Shown piece by piece: positions 8,767-17,423 of a stretch of DNA of 64,000 nt. A model generated the notes under the pieces. The model was not told the DNA's origin and did no database searches. It saw nothing but the letters and a program-made list of their open reading frames with translations. The translations under genes and the position numbers were made by a program. Source of the stretch: Mucilaginibacter endophyticus (GTDB taxonomy: Bacteria > Bacteroidota > Bacteroidia > Sphingobacteriales > Sphingobacteriaceae); assembly GCF_003351025.1 (NCBI RefSeq), contig NZ_QPCG01000004.1, positions 1 to 64,000 of the forward strand, given 5' to 3'. The first letter of the stretch is position 1, and each line of letters opens with the position of its first letter.

Positions 8767-9387
8767 TCATTTAGCTGCTATATTTTGCGCTATCAGGTTC
8801 TCCACTTTCAGGGTATTTTCATCTTCGTTATCCCCATAACCAGTCTTCTTGAAAATCAGCTTTCCTTGCTTATTGAAGATAATAACCGTTGGATATCCCC
8901 TAAAGCCAAACTGTCTGTCGGGGCATTTGGTTTTATCGTCGGGTGTATATTTAGCCAAAACTTTGCCTGTATAGATCTTTTCGTTACAACCGGGAATAAA
9001 GTATACCGGTAATTTAAAATCCTGCCGCTTGCTAAAATCCTTATACATTCTAACAAAATTATCTATCGATTTATCCTGTGCAATAAACCGCTTAACTATA
9101 CCGCTATCGGTTTGGCATAATGTTATGAAACAAAAGTTCTTATTGTCTTTGTACTTATCGTAAAGCTTATGCAACATACCCATCTCACGGAAACACGGCG
9201 GGCAGGGCACAAACCAACAATCAATAAACAAAACCTTACTTTGCCCTAATTGCTTTAGCGTAGTATGTTTTCCGCTGATATCGTAAACTTCAATATCAGG
9301 TACTGATTTAATGGTTTTGGTTTGTGCATGGCATATGAAGCCGAACAAAATTAAAAATGCGAATAAGGAATAGGTTATAACTTTCAT
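8767..9387 (-). CDS. TlpA-like thiol-disulfide oxidoreductase, exported
   Basis: A thioredoxin-fold protein of about 206 aa. I start it at MKVITYSLFAFLILFGFICHAQ, a signal peptide; an ATG at 9405 would only put six residues in front of it. The redox site is WFVPCPPC (Cys62, Cys65) in the usual place after a DCW strand, with an extra Cys57 just before it. The CPPC dipeptide differs from the CGPC/CEPC of most family members. C-terminal features include FRGYPTVIIFNKQGKLIFKKTGY with the cis-Pro loop. It is presumably periplasmic. It is paired with the crtZ-like gene with a one-base gap, but a functional link is not evident. Confidence 0.82.
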   Translation of the reverse strand: MKVITYSLFAFLILFGFICHAQTKTIKSVPDIEVYDISGKHTTLKQLGQSKVLFIDCWFVPCPPCFREMGMLHKLYDKYKDNKNFCFITLCQTDSGIVKRFIAQDKSIDNFVRMYKDFSKRQDFKLPVYFIPGCNEKIYTGKVLAKYTPDDKTKCPDRQFGFRGYPTVIIFNKQGKLIFKKTGYGDNEDENTLKVENLIAQNIAAK

Positions 9388-9419
9388 AGCGAAGGTATTT
9401 ACCACTAACTTAAAACTAA

Positions 9420-9449
9420 AAAAGCGGCTATCAAATGATAACCGCTTTT
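9420..9449 (-). terminator. Terminator after dihydrolipoyl dehydrogenase gene
   Basis: AAAAGCGG (9420-9427) pairs with CCGCTTTT (9442-9449), and TATCA/TGATA extend the stem; T-runs are on both sides, so it can also serve transcripts from the other strand. Confidence 0.7.
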
Positions 9450-9498
9450 AAATATTCAAATTATAAATCCGATATCGAAAATCCGATATCCGAAATTA

Positions 9499-10902
9499 TT
9501 AAATATGTATCGCCCTGTTTTCGGTAGCAGCTAAACATGCTTCACGCATAGCTTCGGTATAAGTTGGGTGGGCATGGCTCATGCGCGAAATATCTTCGGC
9601 ACTTGCGCGGTATTCCATAGCTACAACAGCTTCGGCTATCATATCGGCAGCACGGGGACCAATCATGTGTACACCTAAAATTTCATCAGTTGTCGCATCT
9701 GCTAATACTTTTACAAAGCCGTCCAGATCACCGCTTGCACGGGCGCGACCGCTTGCTTTGAATGGAAATGAGCCTGTTTTGTATTTAACACCAGCTGCTT
9801 TTAATTGCTCTTCTGTTTGACCAACAGCGGCAACTTCCGGCCAGGTATAAACTACGCCAGGGATAAGATTGTAATCGATATGTGGTTTTTGGCCTGCAAT
9901 GATCTCGGCAACCAATGTACCTTCGTCTTCTGCCTTGTGAGCAAGCATAGCGCCTTTAATCACGTCGCCGATAGCGTAAACACCTTTAACCTTAGTTTCC
10001 AGGTGCTCATCAACCGTAATTTTACGGCCACGTTCTTCAACAGTGATACCAATGTTTTCCAAACCTAAGCCATCAGTGTATGCAATACGGCCAACAGCTA
10101 CCAGGCAGTAATCGCCCTTAAGCTCCAGTTTCTCACCTTTTGGCGTATCACAGCTCACAGTGACTTCGTTTCCTTTTACGGTAGCGCCGGTAACTTTGTG
10201 GCCCAGGTAAAATTCCATACCCAGTTTAGTCAATACTTTCTGTAACTCACGGCCTAAGCCTTTATCCATAGTTGGGATAATGCCGTCCATAAATTCAATT
10301 ACAGATACTTTGGCGCCTAAACGTGCATAAACCGAACCTAACTCTAAGCCGATAACGCCTCCACCAATTAATACCAGGTGTTTGGGCACTTCGCTCAGGC
10401 TTAAAGCTTCGGTTGAAGTGATAACACGTTTTTTATCGATTGGCAAAAATGGCAATGCCGATGGTTTTGAACCCGTAGCAATGATCACGTTTTTGCTGGT
10501 GATTTCGGTAGTAGTACCATCGCTCTTTTTAACAACAATGGTATTTTTATCTTTAAATGATCCCACACCAAAATGGGTATCAATTTTGTTTTTCTTCATC
10601 AGGTAGCTGATACCGCTGGTATTAGCGTCAACAACCTGTTGTTTACGTTTGATCATCTGCCCAAAATCGATAGTCAGATTTTCAAGGTTGATGCCATGTG
10701 TTTTAAAAGCATGGGCAGCATTATGGTAATGTTCAGACGAATCAAGCAGCGCCTTTGACGGGATACAGCCAACATTAAGGCAGGTACCGCCGAGGGTATT
10801 ATACTTTTCAACAATTGCGGTTTTTAAACCAAGCTGGGCACAACGGATAGCGGCTACATAACCACCCGGGCCCGAACCTATAACTATAACATCATATTGC
10901 AT
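9499..10902 (-). CDS. lpdA: Dihydrolipoyl dehydrogenase (E3)
   Basis: A 467-aa flavoprotein that reoxidises dihydrolipoamide of 2-oxoacid dehydrogenase complexes or the glycine cleavage system with NAD. N-terminal FAD fold GSGPGG (9-14), redox disulfide Cys41/Cys46 in GGTCLNVGCIPSK, NAD fold GGGVIGLELGSVYARLG near residue 180, second FAD motif AIGDVIKGAMLAHKAEDEG, and the C-terminal active-site His/Glu in SHAHPTYTEAMREA. Length is normal and the gene stands alone, without E1 or E2 genes nearby. A box TAACTTTG (10926-10933) on the minus strand is the likely promoter. Confidence 0.96.
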   Translation of the reverse strand: MQYDVIVIGSGPGGYVAAIRCAQLGLKTAIVEKYNTLGGTCLNVGCIPSKALLDSSEHYHNAAHAFKTHGINLENLTIDFGQMIKRKQQVVDANTSGISYLMKKNKIDTHFGVGSFKDKNTIVVKKSDGTTTEITSKNVIIATGSKPSALPFLPIDKKRVITSTEALSLSEVPKHLVLIGGGVIGLELGSVYARLGAKVSVIEFMDGIIPTMDKGLGRELQKVLTKLGMEFYLGHKVTGATVKGNEVTVSCDTPKGEKLELKGDYCLVAVGRIAYTDGLGLENIGITVEERGRKITVDEHLETKVKGVYAIGDVIKGAMLAHKAEDEGTLVAEIIAGQKPHIDYNLIPGVVYTWPEVAAVGQTEEQLKAAGVKYKTGSFPFKASGRARASGDLDGFVKVLADATTDEILGVHMIGPRAADMIAEAVVAMEYRASAEDISRMSHAHPTYTEAMREACLAATENRAIHI

Positions 10903-10925
10903 AGTAGTGTGTATTTTATGGTGGG

Positions 10926-10933
10926 CAAAGTTA
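10926..10933 (-). promoter_or_regulatory. Candidate lpdA promoter -7 box
   Basis: Minus-strand TAACTTTG fits TAnnTTTG, 23 bases before the ATG. I see no clear TTG element at the right distance. The rest of the 10903-11175 spacer shows nothing else I can name. Confidence 0.45.
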
Positions 10934-11175
10934 AGGATTATTGTCTGAACCTGAATTTATCGAGTTAAGGAATTATCAGAATACCAGGCAAATTAAATGA
11001 ATTTCTAATATTCATTTGATTCATACAAAATCCCGGCAATCTTTTAATCCAACAAATCATGGTTTGGATTTATCCTAAACCAACAGCATTTTACCCCATT
11101 TTGTAACAGAACAATTGATAAATCGGTTTATCCTGAACTGTTTATTAAATTAGCCCAATTAACACGACTGATCTC

Positions 11176-13032
11176 ATGAAGAAAATTTATTTATTTTTTG
11201 TGCTGGTAGTATTATATACCGGCGTTAATGCCCAAAGCAATTATGTGAAGGAGCATTTTACCAAAAAAGATGTGTACATCACCATGCGCGATGGTGTAAA
11301 ACTGTTCACCTCAATTTATACCCCAAAGGATGCCTCTTCGCAAAATAAGTATCCGATGATGATGCAGCGTACCTGCTACAGCATTGCCCCTTACGGCGAA
11401 GATAAATACCCGGCACGACTTGGCCCCTCTGAAATTATGATGAAAGAGGGCTATATTTTTGTTTACCAGGATGTGCGCGGCCGCTGGAAAAGCGAAGGCA
11501 CCTGGACCAACATGACCCCGGTTATCGACAATAAAAAAAGCAAAAAAGATGTTGACGAAGGTTCTGACACTTATGACACTATCGACTGGTTGGTTAAAAA
11601 CGTAGCTAACAACAATGGCAAAGTTGGCCAATATGGTATCTCCTACCCGGGCTTTTATACCGCTGCAGGTATCCTTTCTAACCACCCGGCACTTAAGGCG
11701 TCATCGCCCCAGGCCCCTATTTCTGATTTCTTTTTTGATGATTTTCACCATAACGGTGCTTTCATTGAAGGTTACTTTTTCACCTTCCCGGTATTTGGTG
11801 TTCAAAAAACCGACACTACCAGCAAAGCCTGGTATACTATGCTTAAACCAGATAGCAAAGATGGTTATCAGTATTTGTTAGATCTTGGCCCGCTTAAAAA
11901 TGCCGATAAGTTTTACCATGATAACTTCTTTTGGCAGGAAACCATTAACCATCCTAATTACGATGAGTTTTGGCAAAAACGTGGCCTGCTGAAACACTAC
12001 GGTAAAGTAAAACCTGCCGTGATGCTGGTTGGCGGCTGGTTTGATGCCGAAGACCTAACCGGTCCGCTGGCTATTTATAAAACCATTAACAAGTCCGATC
12101 CAAATGCATATAATACCATTGTGATGGGGCCATTCGGTCACGGCCGCTGGTCGCGCGAAACCGGGCATACCATGCACAGCAATGTTTATTTTGGCGATAG
12201 CGTGGCTACCTTCTACCAAAAAAATATCGAGGCTAAATTCTTCAACCACTTTCTGAAAGGTAATGGCGATAAAAACTCAGGCTTACCCAATGCCTATATG
12301 TTTAATACCGGTAAAAAAGAGTGGGCCACTTTTGACAAATGGCCTGCTGCCAATGCTGTACACGAAAAAATGTTTTTAGGTGCCGATGGTAAGCTTGCCA
12401 ATAGCCAGCCTGCAATAGCTGGTTCTGTGTCATACGTCAGCGATCCACTTAAACCGGTTCCTTATACCGAAGATAATACCACCACCATGGGCTTCACGCC
12501 GCATAATTACATGAGCGAGGATCAGCGCTTTGCCGGTCGCCGCCCGGACGTTTTGGTTTACCAGAGCGAAGTATTAAATGACGATGTTACCCTTGGCGGC
12601 GAGATCATGGCGCACCTTAAAATTGCCACCACCGGCACCGACGCTGATTTTGTTGTGAAGCTGATTGACGTTTACCCGGCCGACGAACCTAACAACCCGT
12701 ACATGCCAAACAAAAACATTATCCTGAGCAATTACTGGCAAATGGTACGTTCGGAAGTAATGCCCGCACGTTTCCGCAATAGCTTTGAAAAACCGGAGGC
12801 TTTGGTAGCCAATCAAAAAACGGATGTGAATTTCCGCTTGCAGGATGTGTTGCATACCTTTAAAAAAGGCCACCGTATCATGATCCAGGTTCAAAGTACC
12901 TGGTTCCCGATAGTAGCACGTAATCCGCAAAAGTTTGTGGAAAACCCGTATAAAGCAGAAGAAAGCGATTACATCAAGGCAACGGAAACGGTTTATAATG
13001 ATAGTTTTATTGATGTGCAGGTGCTGAAGTAA
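11176..13032 (+). CDS. CocE/NonD family exported hydrolase
   Basis: A 618-aa serine hydrolase of the Xaa-Pro dipeptidyl-peptidase (S15)/CocE/glutaryl-acylase group. A signal peptide (MKKIYLFFVLVVLYTGVNAQ) directs export. The alpha/beta-hydrolase core starts near residue 33 (VYITMRDGVKLFTSIYTP); the nucleophile is Ser156 in GQYGISYPGF. A helical cap follows, and the C-terminal jelly-roll domain (about 400-618) includes LGGEIMAHLKIATTGTDADFVVKLIDVYP. Substrate is unknown: the family covers peptidases, beta-lactam acylases and esterases. It starts a plus-strand run of secreted hydrolases, which suggests peptide or amide scavenging. Confidence 0.88.
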   Translation: MKKIYLFFVLVVLYTGVNAQSNYVKEHFTKKDVYITMRDGVKLFTSIYTPKDASSQNKYPMMMQRTCYSIAPYGEDKYPARLGPSEIMMKEGYIFVYQDVRGRWKSEGTWTNMTPVIDNKKSKKDVDEGSDTYDTIDWLVKNVANNNGKVGQYGISYPGFYTAAGILSNHPALKASSPQAPISDFFFDDFHHNGAFIEGYFFTFPVFGVQKTDTTSKAWYTMLKPDSKDGYQYLLDLGPLKNADKFYHDNFFWQETINHPNYDEFWQKRGLLKHYGKVKPAVMLVGGWFDAEDLTGPLAIYKTINKSDPNAYNTIVMGPFGHGRWSRETGHTMHSNVYFGDSVATFYQKNIEAKFFNHFLKGNGDKNSGLPNAYMFNTGKKEWATFDKWPAANAVHEKMFLGADGKLANSQPAIAGSVSYVSDPLKPVPYTEDNTTTMGFTPHNYMSEDQRFAGRRPDVLVYQSEVLNDDVTLGGEIMAHLKIATTGTDADFVVKLIDVYPADEPNNPYMPNKNIILSNYWQMVRSEVMPARFRNSFEKPEALVANQKTDVNFRLQDVLHTFKKGHRIMIQVQSTWFPIVARNPQKFVENPYKAEESDYIKATETVYNDSFIDVQVLK

Positions 13033-13082
13033 GAGGTTGGTGATTAGAGGTTGGAGTTTAGTCTTTACTCCACTTTCTTTAG

Positions 13083-13117
13083 ACCATTGGTCGGACTTTT
13101 TTATTCCGGCCAATGGT
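13083..13117 (+). terminator. Terminator after the CocE-type gene
   Basis: ACCATTGG-TCGG pairs imperfectly with CCGGCCAATGGT (13106-13117) around a T-rich loop, followed by TTTT. A short GAGGTTGGTGATTAGAGG-type repeat lies just before it. Confidence 0.55.
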
Positions 13118-13144
13118 TTTATAAATAAGCTTTAACTTAGGTTT

Positions 13145-13771
13145 ATGAAACTACCTTTCGCCATCATATTGCTAAATATTATTACCCAGGTCTCTGTTGC
13201 TCAACTCAAAGTACTTAAGCTCAGCAAAGCTGATATCCCCAAATCCATTACTTACAAAGGGCATATTATTGATGCAATTAAATACACAGATAAAACAGGC
13301 GACCATATAGTGATCACGACTGAAACAGGAGAAGCCAAAACCAAAAACAGCGAAAACAGCGACAGCCGCAACGCCGCTTTATATGCCTATCATTACAATA
13401 TTACGGGTACCGATCAGTTTAAGCTGAGCTGGCAGACTTATGATTTTATTACCGATTGTCCTTTTGATATAACAGCAAATTATGTTCCGGGCACATTTAC
13501 AGTTACAGACATAGATAATAATGGTATAGCCGAAGTATGGCTGGTTTACCGTACCGTTTGCCGCAGCGATGTAAGTCCAAGCGATATGAAGATCATTATG
13601 CACGAGGGTGATAAAAAATATGCGGTTCGCGGCACCAACAAAGTAATTATATCTGGTAAAGATTATGGTGGTGGCAGCTATACCTTTGATGCAGCCTTTA
13701 AGGCTGCTCCTACCACGTTCAGAAAATATGCTGCCGATACCTGGAAGAAAAATATCATGGATACCTTCTAA
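13145..13771 (+). CDS. Secreted hypothetical protein (M949_RS01915-like)
   Basis: A 208-aa protein with a signal peptide (first 19 residues, ending SVA). The mature part is beta-rich; the segment GTFTVTDIDNNGIAEVWLVYRTVC resembles an Asp-rich calcium-loop (FG-GAP-like) repeat. The pattern recalls the small Bacteroidota family labelled M949_RS01915, named after surface polysaccharide work, but that match is from memory and the biochemical role is unknown. It is 18 bases from the first M1 peptidase gene and probably cotranscribed with it. Confidence 0.5.
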   Translation: MKLPFAIILLNIITQVSVAQLKVLKLSKADIPKSITYKGHIIDAIKYTDKTGDHIVITTETGEAKTKNSENSDSRNAALYAYHYNITGTDQFKLSWQTYDFITDCPFDITANYVPGTFTVTDIDNNGIAEVWLVYRTVCRSDVSPSDMKIIMHEGDKKYAVRGTNKVIISGKDYGGGSYTFDAAFKAAPTTFRKYAADTWKKNIMDTF

Positions 13772-13789
13772 CCTAACACAATTAAGTAC

Positions 13790-15460
13790 ATGAAAATAAA
13801 ACAATTATATCTTGCAGCGCTTACCTTACTAAGCGCTGCAACAATTGCCCCGCCGGCGAAGGCGCAGCTCCTGAAAGAAAAAGAGCAATTCACCCATGCC
13901 GATTCGCTGCGCGGAATGCTTACACCTTTGCGTACCTGTTATGATATCAATTATTACCATCTTGATGTTAAAATTGATATCGATAAAAAGTTTATCAGCG
14001 GCAGCAACCAGTTTAAATTCACCGCCACGCAGGATTTTAATAAACTGCAATTCGATCTGTTTGCCAATCTTAATATCGCCAAAGTTGTTTACAAAGGTAA
14101 AGAACTTACTTTCACCCGCGATGGTAATGCAGTGTTCCTCAACTTTCCGCAAACTATAAGTAAAGGCAGTAAGGATGAGTTTACGGTTTACTATTCTGGT
14201 AACCCAACCGTCGCCAAAAATGCTCCTTGGGATGGCGGGCTGGTATTCAAAAAAGATTCATTGGGTAAACCATTTGTAGCAACAGCCTGTGAGGGTGTTG
14301 GCGCAAGTATCTGGTGGCCAACTAAAGATCACCTGGCAGATGAGGTAGACAGCATGATGATTAGCATCAGCGTGCCTAAAGGTTTAAAAGATGTATCAAA
14401 CGGTCGCCTGCGCAAGGTAACCCCACTTAAGGATGGTTATACCCGGTTCGATTGGTTTGTGGCCAACCCAATCAACAACTATGACGTTGCCGCCAACATT
14501 GCCGACTACGCTCATTTTGAAGATACTTATATGGGCGAAAAGGGCAAACTCACCCTCGATTATTGGGTACTGCCAACCAGTCTGGAAAAAGCAAAAAAAC
14601 AATTTGCCGCCAATGTAAAACCAATGCTTAAAGCCTTTGAGCACTGGTTTGGCCCCTACCCTTTTTATGAGGATGGCTACAAACTGGTTGAAACCCCGCA
14701 CCTGGGTATGGAACACCAAAGCGCCGTGGCCTATGGCAATCATTTCAAGAATGGGTATATGGGTTATGACTTATCAGGCACTGGATGGGGCAGCAAATGG
14801 GATTATATCATCGTACACGAAAGCGGGCACGAATGGTTTGGCAACAATATAACCGATAAAGACCTGGCCGATATGTGGGTCCACGAAAGCTTTACCTGCT
14901 ATTCCGAATCGCTTTTTGTAGAGGATAACTGGGGTAAAAAAGCCGGACAGGAGTATAATTACGGCTTAAGGCTCACCATTAATAATGAAGGGCCTATAGT
15001 TGGTATTTACAACATGAACAAGGAAGGCTCAGGAGATATGTACTCTAAAGGTGCTGTGTTCCTGAACATGATCCGCACTATTATTAATGACGATGAAAAG
15101 TGGCGCGGCATCCTGCGTGGGCTTAACAAAACTTTTTACCATAAAACCGTTACTTATAATGATGTGGTAGGTTTTATCAACCAGCAATCGGGTATGGACC
15201 TTTCGGCCATTTTTGATCAGTACCTGCACTACCGCAGTCTTCCTGTGCTGGAATTTACCAGTCACGAAAACAAACTTTATTGCCGCTGGATAGCCGAGGC
15301 CAAAGATTTCAACATGCCAATCAGGGTGCGTGTAAAGGGCGGCGAGTATAAATTCATCACTCCAACAAAACAAATGAGCCCTGTTGAAATTGCGGGAGCT
15401 ACTAAAGACAATATCGAAATTGATTATTTGAACTACTACGTAGGTTCACTTCTTGATTAA
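13790..15460 (+). CDS. M1 family metallopeptidase, exported (copy 1)
   Basis: A 556-aa zinc aminopeptidase-like protein with a signal peptide (cleavage after ...PPAKA). The N-terminal beta domain (about 40-215) contains YHLDVKIDIDKKFISGS. The catalytic domain carries HESGH (343-347) and, 18 residues on, Glu366, i.e. HEXXH-18-E; the exopeptidase motif reads HLGMEHQSA in place of the usual GAMEN. It ends without the large helical C-terminal domain of long M1 enzymes, making it a short-form member. The next gene is a close paralogue, so this is a tandem duplication. It probably removes N-terminal residues from peptides in the periplasm. Confidence 0.9.
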   Translation: MKIKQLYLAALTLLSAATIAPPAKAQLLKEKEQFTHADSLRGMLTPLRTCYDINYYHLDVKIDIDKKFISGSNQFKFTATQDFNKLQFDLFANLNIAKVVYKGKELTFTRDGNAVFLNFPQTISKGSKDEFTVYYSGNPTVAKNAPWDGGLVFKKDSLGKPFVATACEGVGASIWWPTKDHLADEVDSMMISISVPKGLKDVSNGRLRKVTPLKDGYTRFDWFVANPINNYDVAANIADYAHFEDTYMGEKGKLTLDYWVLPTSLEKAKKQFAANVKPMLKAFEHWFGPYPFYEDGYKLVETPHLGMEHQSAVAYGNHFKNGYMGYDLSGTGWGSKWDYIIVHESGHEWFGNNITDKDLADMWVHESFTCYSESLFVEDNWGKKAGQEYNYGLRLTINNEGPIVGIYNMNKEGSGDMYSKGAVFLNMIRTIINDDEKWRGILRGLNKTFYHKTVTYNDVVGFINQQSGMDLSAIFDQYLHYRSLPVLEFTSHENKLYCRWIAEAKDFNMPIRVRVKGGEYKFITPTKQMSPVEIAGATKDNIEIDYLNYYVGSLLD

Positions 15461-15472
15461 TCCCAAATACAA

Positions 15473-17137
15473 ATGAAAAACAAGTTCTTAAATATTTTTA
15501 CGGCTGCTTTGGGGCTTACCATAGCTGGTATAGCACCAACCCAGGCACAGTTGGGCACCAATAAGCAAACATTTACCCGCGCCGATTCACTCCGCGGTGG
15601 TTTAACGCCACTGCGCACCTGTTACGATATCAATTACTATCACCTGGATGTGAAATTTGATATTGATAAAAAATTTATCAGCGGCAGCAACCTGTTCAAA
15701 TTCACGGCTACTCAAAATTTTACTAAGCTTCAGTTTGACCTTTTTGCCAATTTAAAAATAGAGAAGGTGGTATATGAAGGTGCCGAAATACCTTTTACCC
15801 GCGAGTTTAATGCGGTGTTTATCACCTTCCCAAAAACCATAAAAAAGGGTAGCAAGGATGAGTTTACCGTTTACTATTCCGGCAACCCAACCATAGCCAA
15901 GCGTGCCCCGTGGGACGGCGGCGTTGTTTATACCACCGATTCATTAGGCAAACCATGGGTGGCGACTGCCTGCCAGGGTATTGGCGCCAGCATCTGGTGG
16001 CCTACCAAAGATCATCAGTATGATGAGGTAGACAGCGCCCTGATCAGTATCAGCGCCCCAAATGGTTTAAAAGATGTTTCAAACGGTAGATTGCGCAAGG
16101 TAACCGACCTGAACAATGGCTATACCCGGTTTGATTGGTTTGTGGCAAACCCTATCAACAATTATGATATAGAAGCCAACATTGGCGACTATGCCCACTT
16201 TGAAGGTACTTACCAGGGCGAAAAAGGCCCGCTTACGCTTGATTACTGGCCTTTAAGCTACAATGTTGACAAAGCTAAAAAGCAATGGGAGCTTGACGCG
16301 CCACGGATGCTCAAATCATTTGAATACTGGTTTGGCCCTTATCCTTTTTATGAGGATGGCTATAAGTTGGTTGAAACCCCTCACCTGGGCATGGAGCACC
16401 AAAGCGGTACGGCTTACGGTAACCATTACAAAAACGGCTATCTCGGTCGCGACCTTTCGGGTACAGGCTGGGGCTTAAAATGGGATTTCATTGTTGTGCA
16501 TGAAAGCGGGCACGAATGGTTTGGCAATAACATCACCTCAAAAGATGTTGCCGATATGTGGATCCACGAAAGTTTCACCAATTACTCCGAGTCCCTGTTC
16601 ATTGAAACCTATTATGGCAAACAAGCCGGGCAGGAATACGTGAACGGCACCCGTAAAAATATCCGTAACGATAAGCCAATTGTAGGCCCTTATGGTGTAA
16701 ATATGGAAGGTTCGGGAGATATGTATTATAAAGGTGGCAACCTGTTAAACATGGTTCGCACCATCATCAATAACGATGAAAAATGGCGCAGTATCCTCCG
16801 CGGGCTTAACAAAACATTTTACCATAAAACAGTTACTTACGATGATATTGTAGGCTACATCTGCAAACAGGCCGGCATGAACCTTGCACCGGTATTTGAC
16901 CAGTACCTGCATTATAAAGATATCCCAACCCTGCAATTTGTGGTTAAAGACGGTAAGCTTTACTCTAAATGGATTGCCAATGCCGAAGGTTTCAACATGC
17001 CGGTAAAGGTACGCGTTAAAGGAGGTGGTTATATATTTATTAAACCAACTGCCCAGTTTACCCCTGTCAAAATAGACGGTATTACTAAGGACAATGTGGA
17101 GGTAGATACTTTCAATTTTTATATAAAAGTTGAATGA
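15473..17137 (+). CDS. M1 family metallopeptidase, exported (copy 2)
   Basis: A 554-aa paralogue of the preceding gene, 12 bases downstream and collinear with it over the whole length: the zinc motif HESGH is at the same residue numbers (343-347, Glu366), and long blocks such as RTCYDINYYHLDVKFDIDKK and ASIWWPTKDH are nearly unchanged. Differences cluster in the signal peptide, around residues 255-270 and in the C-terminal third (for example VNGTRKNIRNDKPIVGPYGV), where a substrate pocket could differ. All catalytic residues are intact, so it should be active. Both copies are likely in one transcript with the secreted protein at 13145. Confidence 0.9.
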   Translation: MKNKFLNIFTAALGLTIAGIAPTQAQLGTNKQTFTRADSLRGGLTPLRTCYDINYYHLDVKFDIDKKFISGSNLFKFTATQNFTKLQFDLFANLKIEKVVYEGAEIPFTREFNAVFITFPKTIKKGSKDEFTVYYSGNPTIAKRAPWDGGVVYTTDSLGKPWVATACQGIGASIWWPTKDHQYDEVDSALISISAPNGLKDVSNGRLRKVTDLNNGYTRFDWFVANPINNYDIEANIGDYAHFEGTYQGEKGPLTLDYWPLSYNVDKAKKQWELDAPRMLKSFEYWFGPYPFYEDGYKLVETPHLGMEHQSGTAYGNHYKNGYLGRDLSGTGWGLKWDFIVVHESGHEWFGNNITSKDVADMWIHESFTNYSESLFIETYYGKQAGQEYVNGTRKNIRNDKPIVGPYGVNMEGSGDMYYKGGNLLNMVRTIINNDEKWRSILRGLNKTFYHKTVTYDDIVGYICKQAGMNLAPVFDQYLHYKDIPTLQFVVKDGKLYSKWIANAEGFNMPVKVRVKGGGYIFIKPTAQFTPVKIDGITKDNVEVDTFNFYIKVE

Positions 17138-17138
17138 C

Positions 17139-17338
17139 GGATGATTAGGTGAATGGTTGGTTTCCCGGAATGACAAATTTTAGAATCAGACTTCCGAAGT
17201 TTTAAAAACTTGTTGATTAGGTGAGTGGTTGATTGGGAGGATGGGTGAATGGTTTACCACTCGCTCAATCAACCTATTTAACTACTCACTTAATAAAACC
17301 AACCGCTCACCCAATCAACCTAATCAACTACTCACTTA
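17139..17338. repeat. Simple-word inverted repeats (GTTGATTAGG / AATCAACC)
   Basis: The spacer after the M1 pair is built from short words such as GTTGATTAGGTGAGTGGTTG (from 17212) and their reverse complements AATCAACCTAATCAAC (17311-17328), giving long imperfect hairpins. Related words occur at 21432-21475, 31228-31323 and 32092-32232. It has no coding content and may act in transcription termination. Confidence 0.6.
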
Positions 17339-17368
17339 AAAAACAACCACAAAAAAACCAAATCCGGT

Positions 17369-17397
17369 GCAACTTTCTTCACCCTACCGGCGTCTAA
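17369..17397 (+). promoter_or_regulatory. ECF-type promoter before the head-GIN gene
   Basis: GCAACTTT (17369-17376) and CGTCTAA (17391-17397) resemble the -35 GGAACTT and -10 TCTAA boxes of ECF sigma factors with about 17 bases between GCAACTT and TCTAA. The predicted start lies some 20 bases before the ATG. No canonical TAnnTTTG box is present here. Confidence 0.55.
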
Positions 17398-17423
17398 TTT
17401 GAAACGAAACTAAAACAACCGTC

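Noticed and set aside
17139..17338. CRISPR array
   Set aside because: The words are short, unevenly spaced and in both orientations, with no constant repeat or unique spacers, and no cas gene is present.
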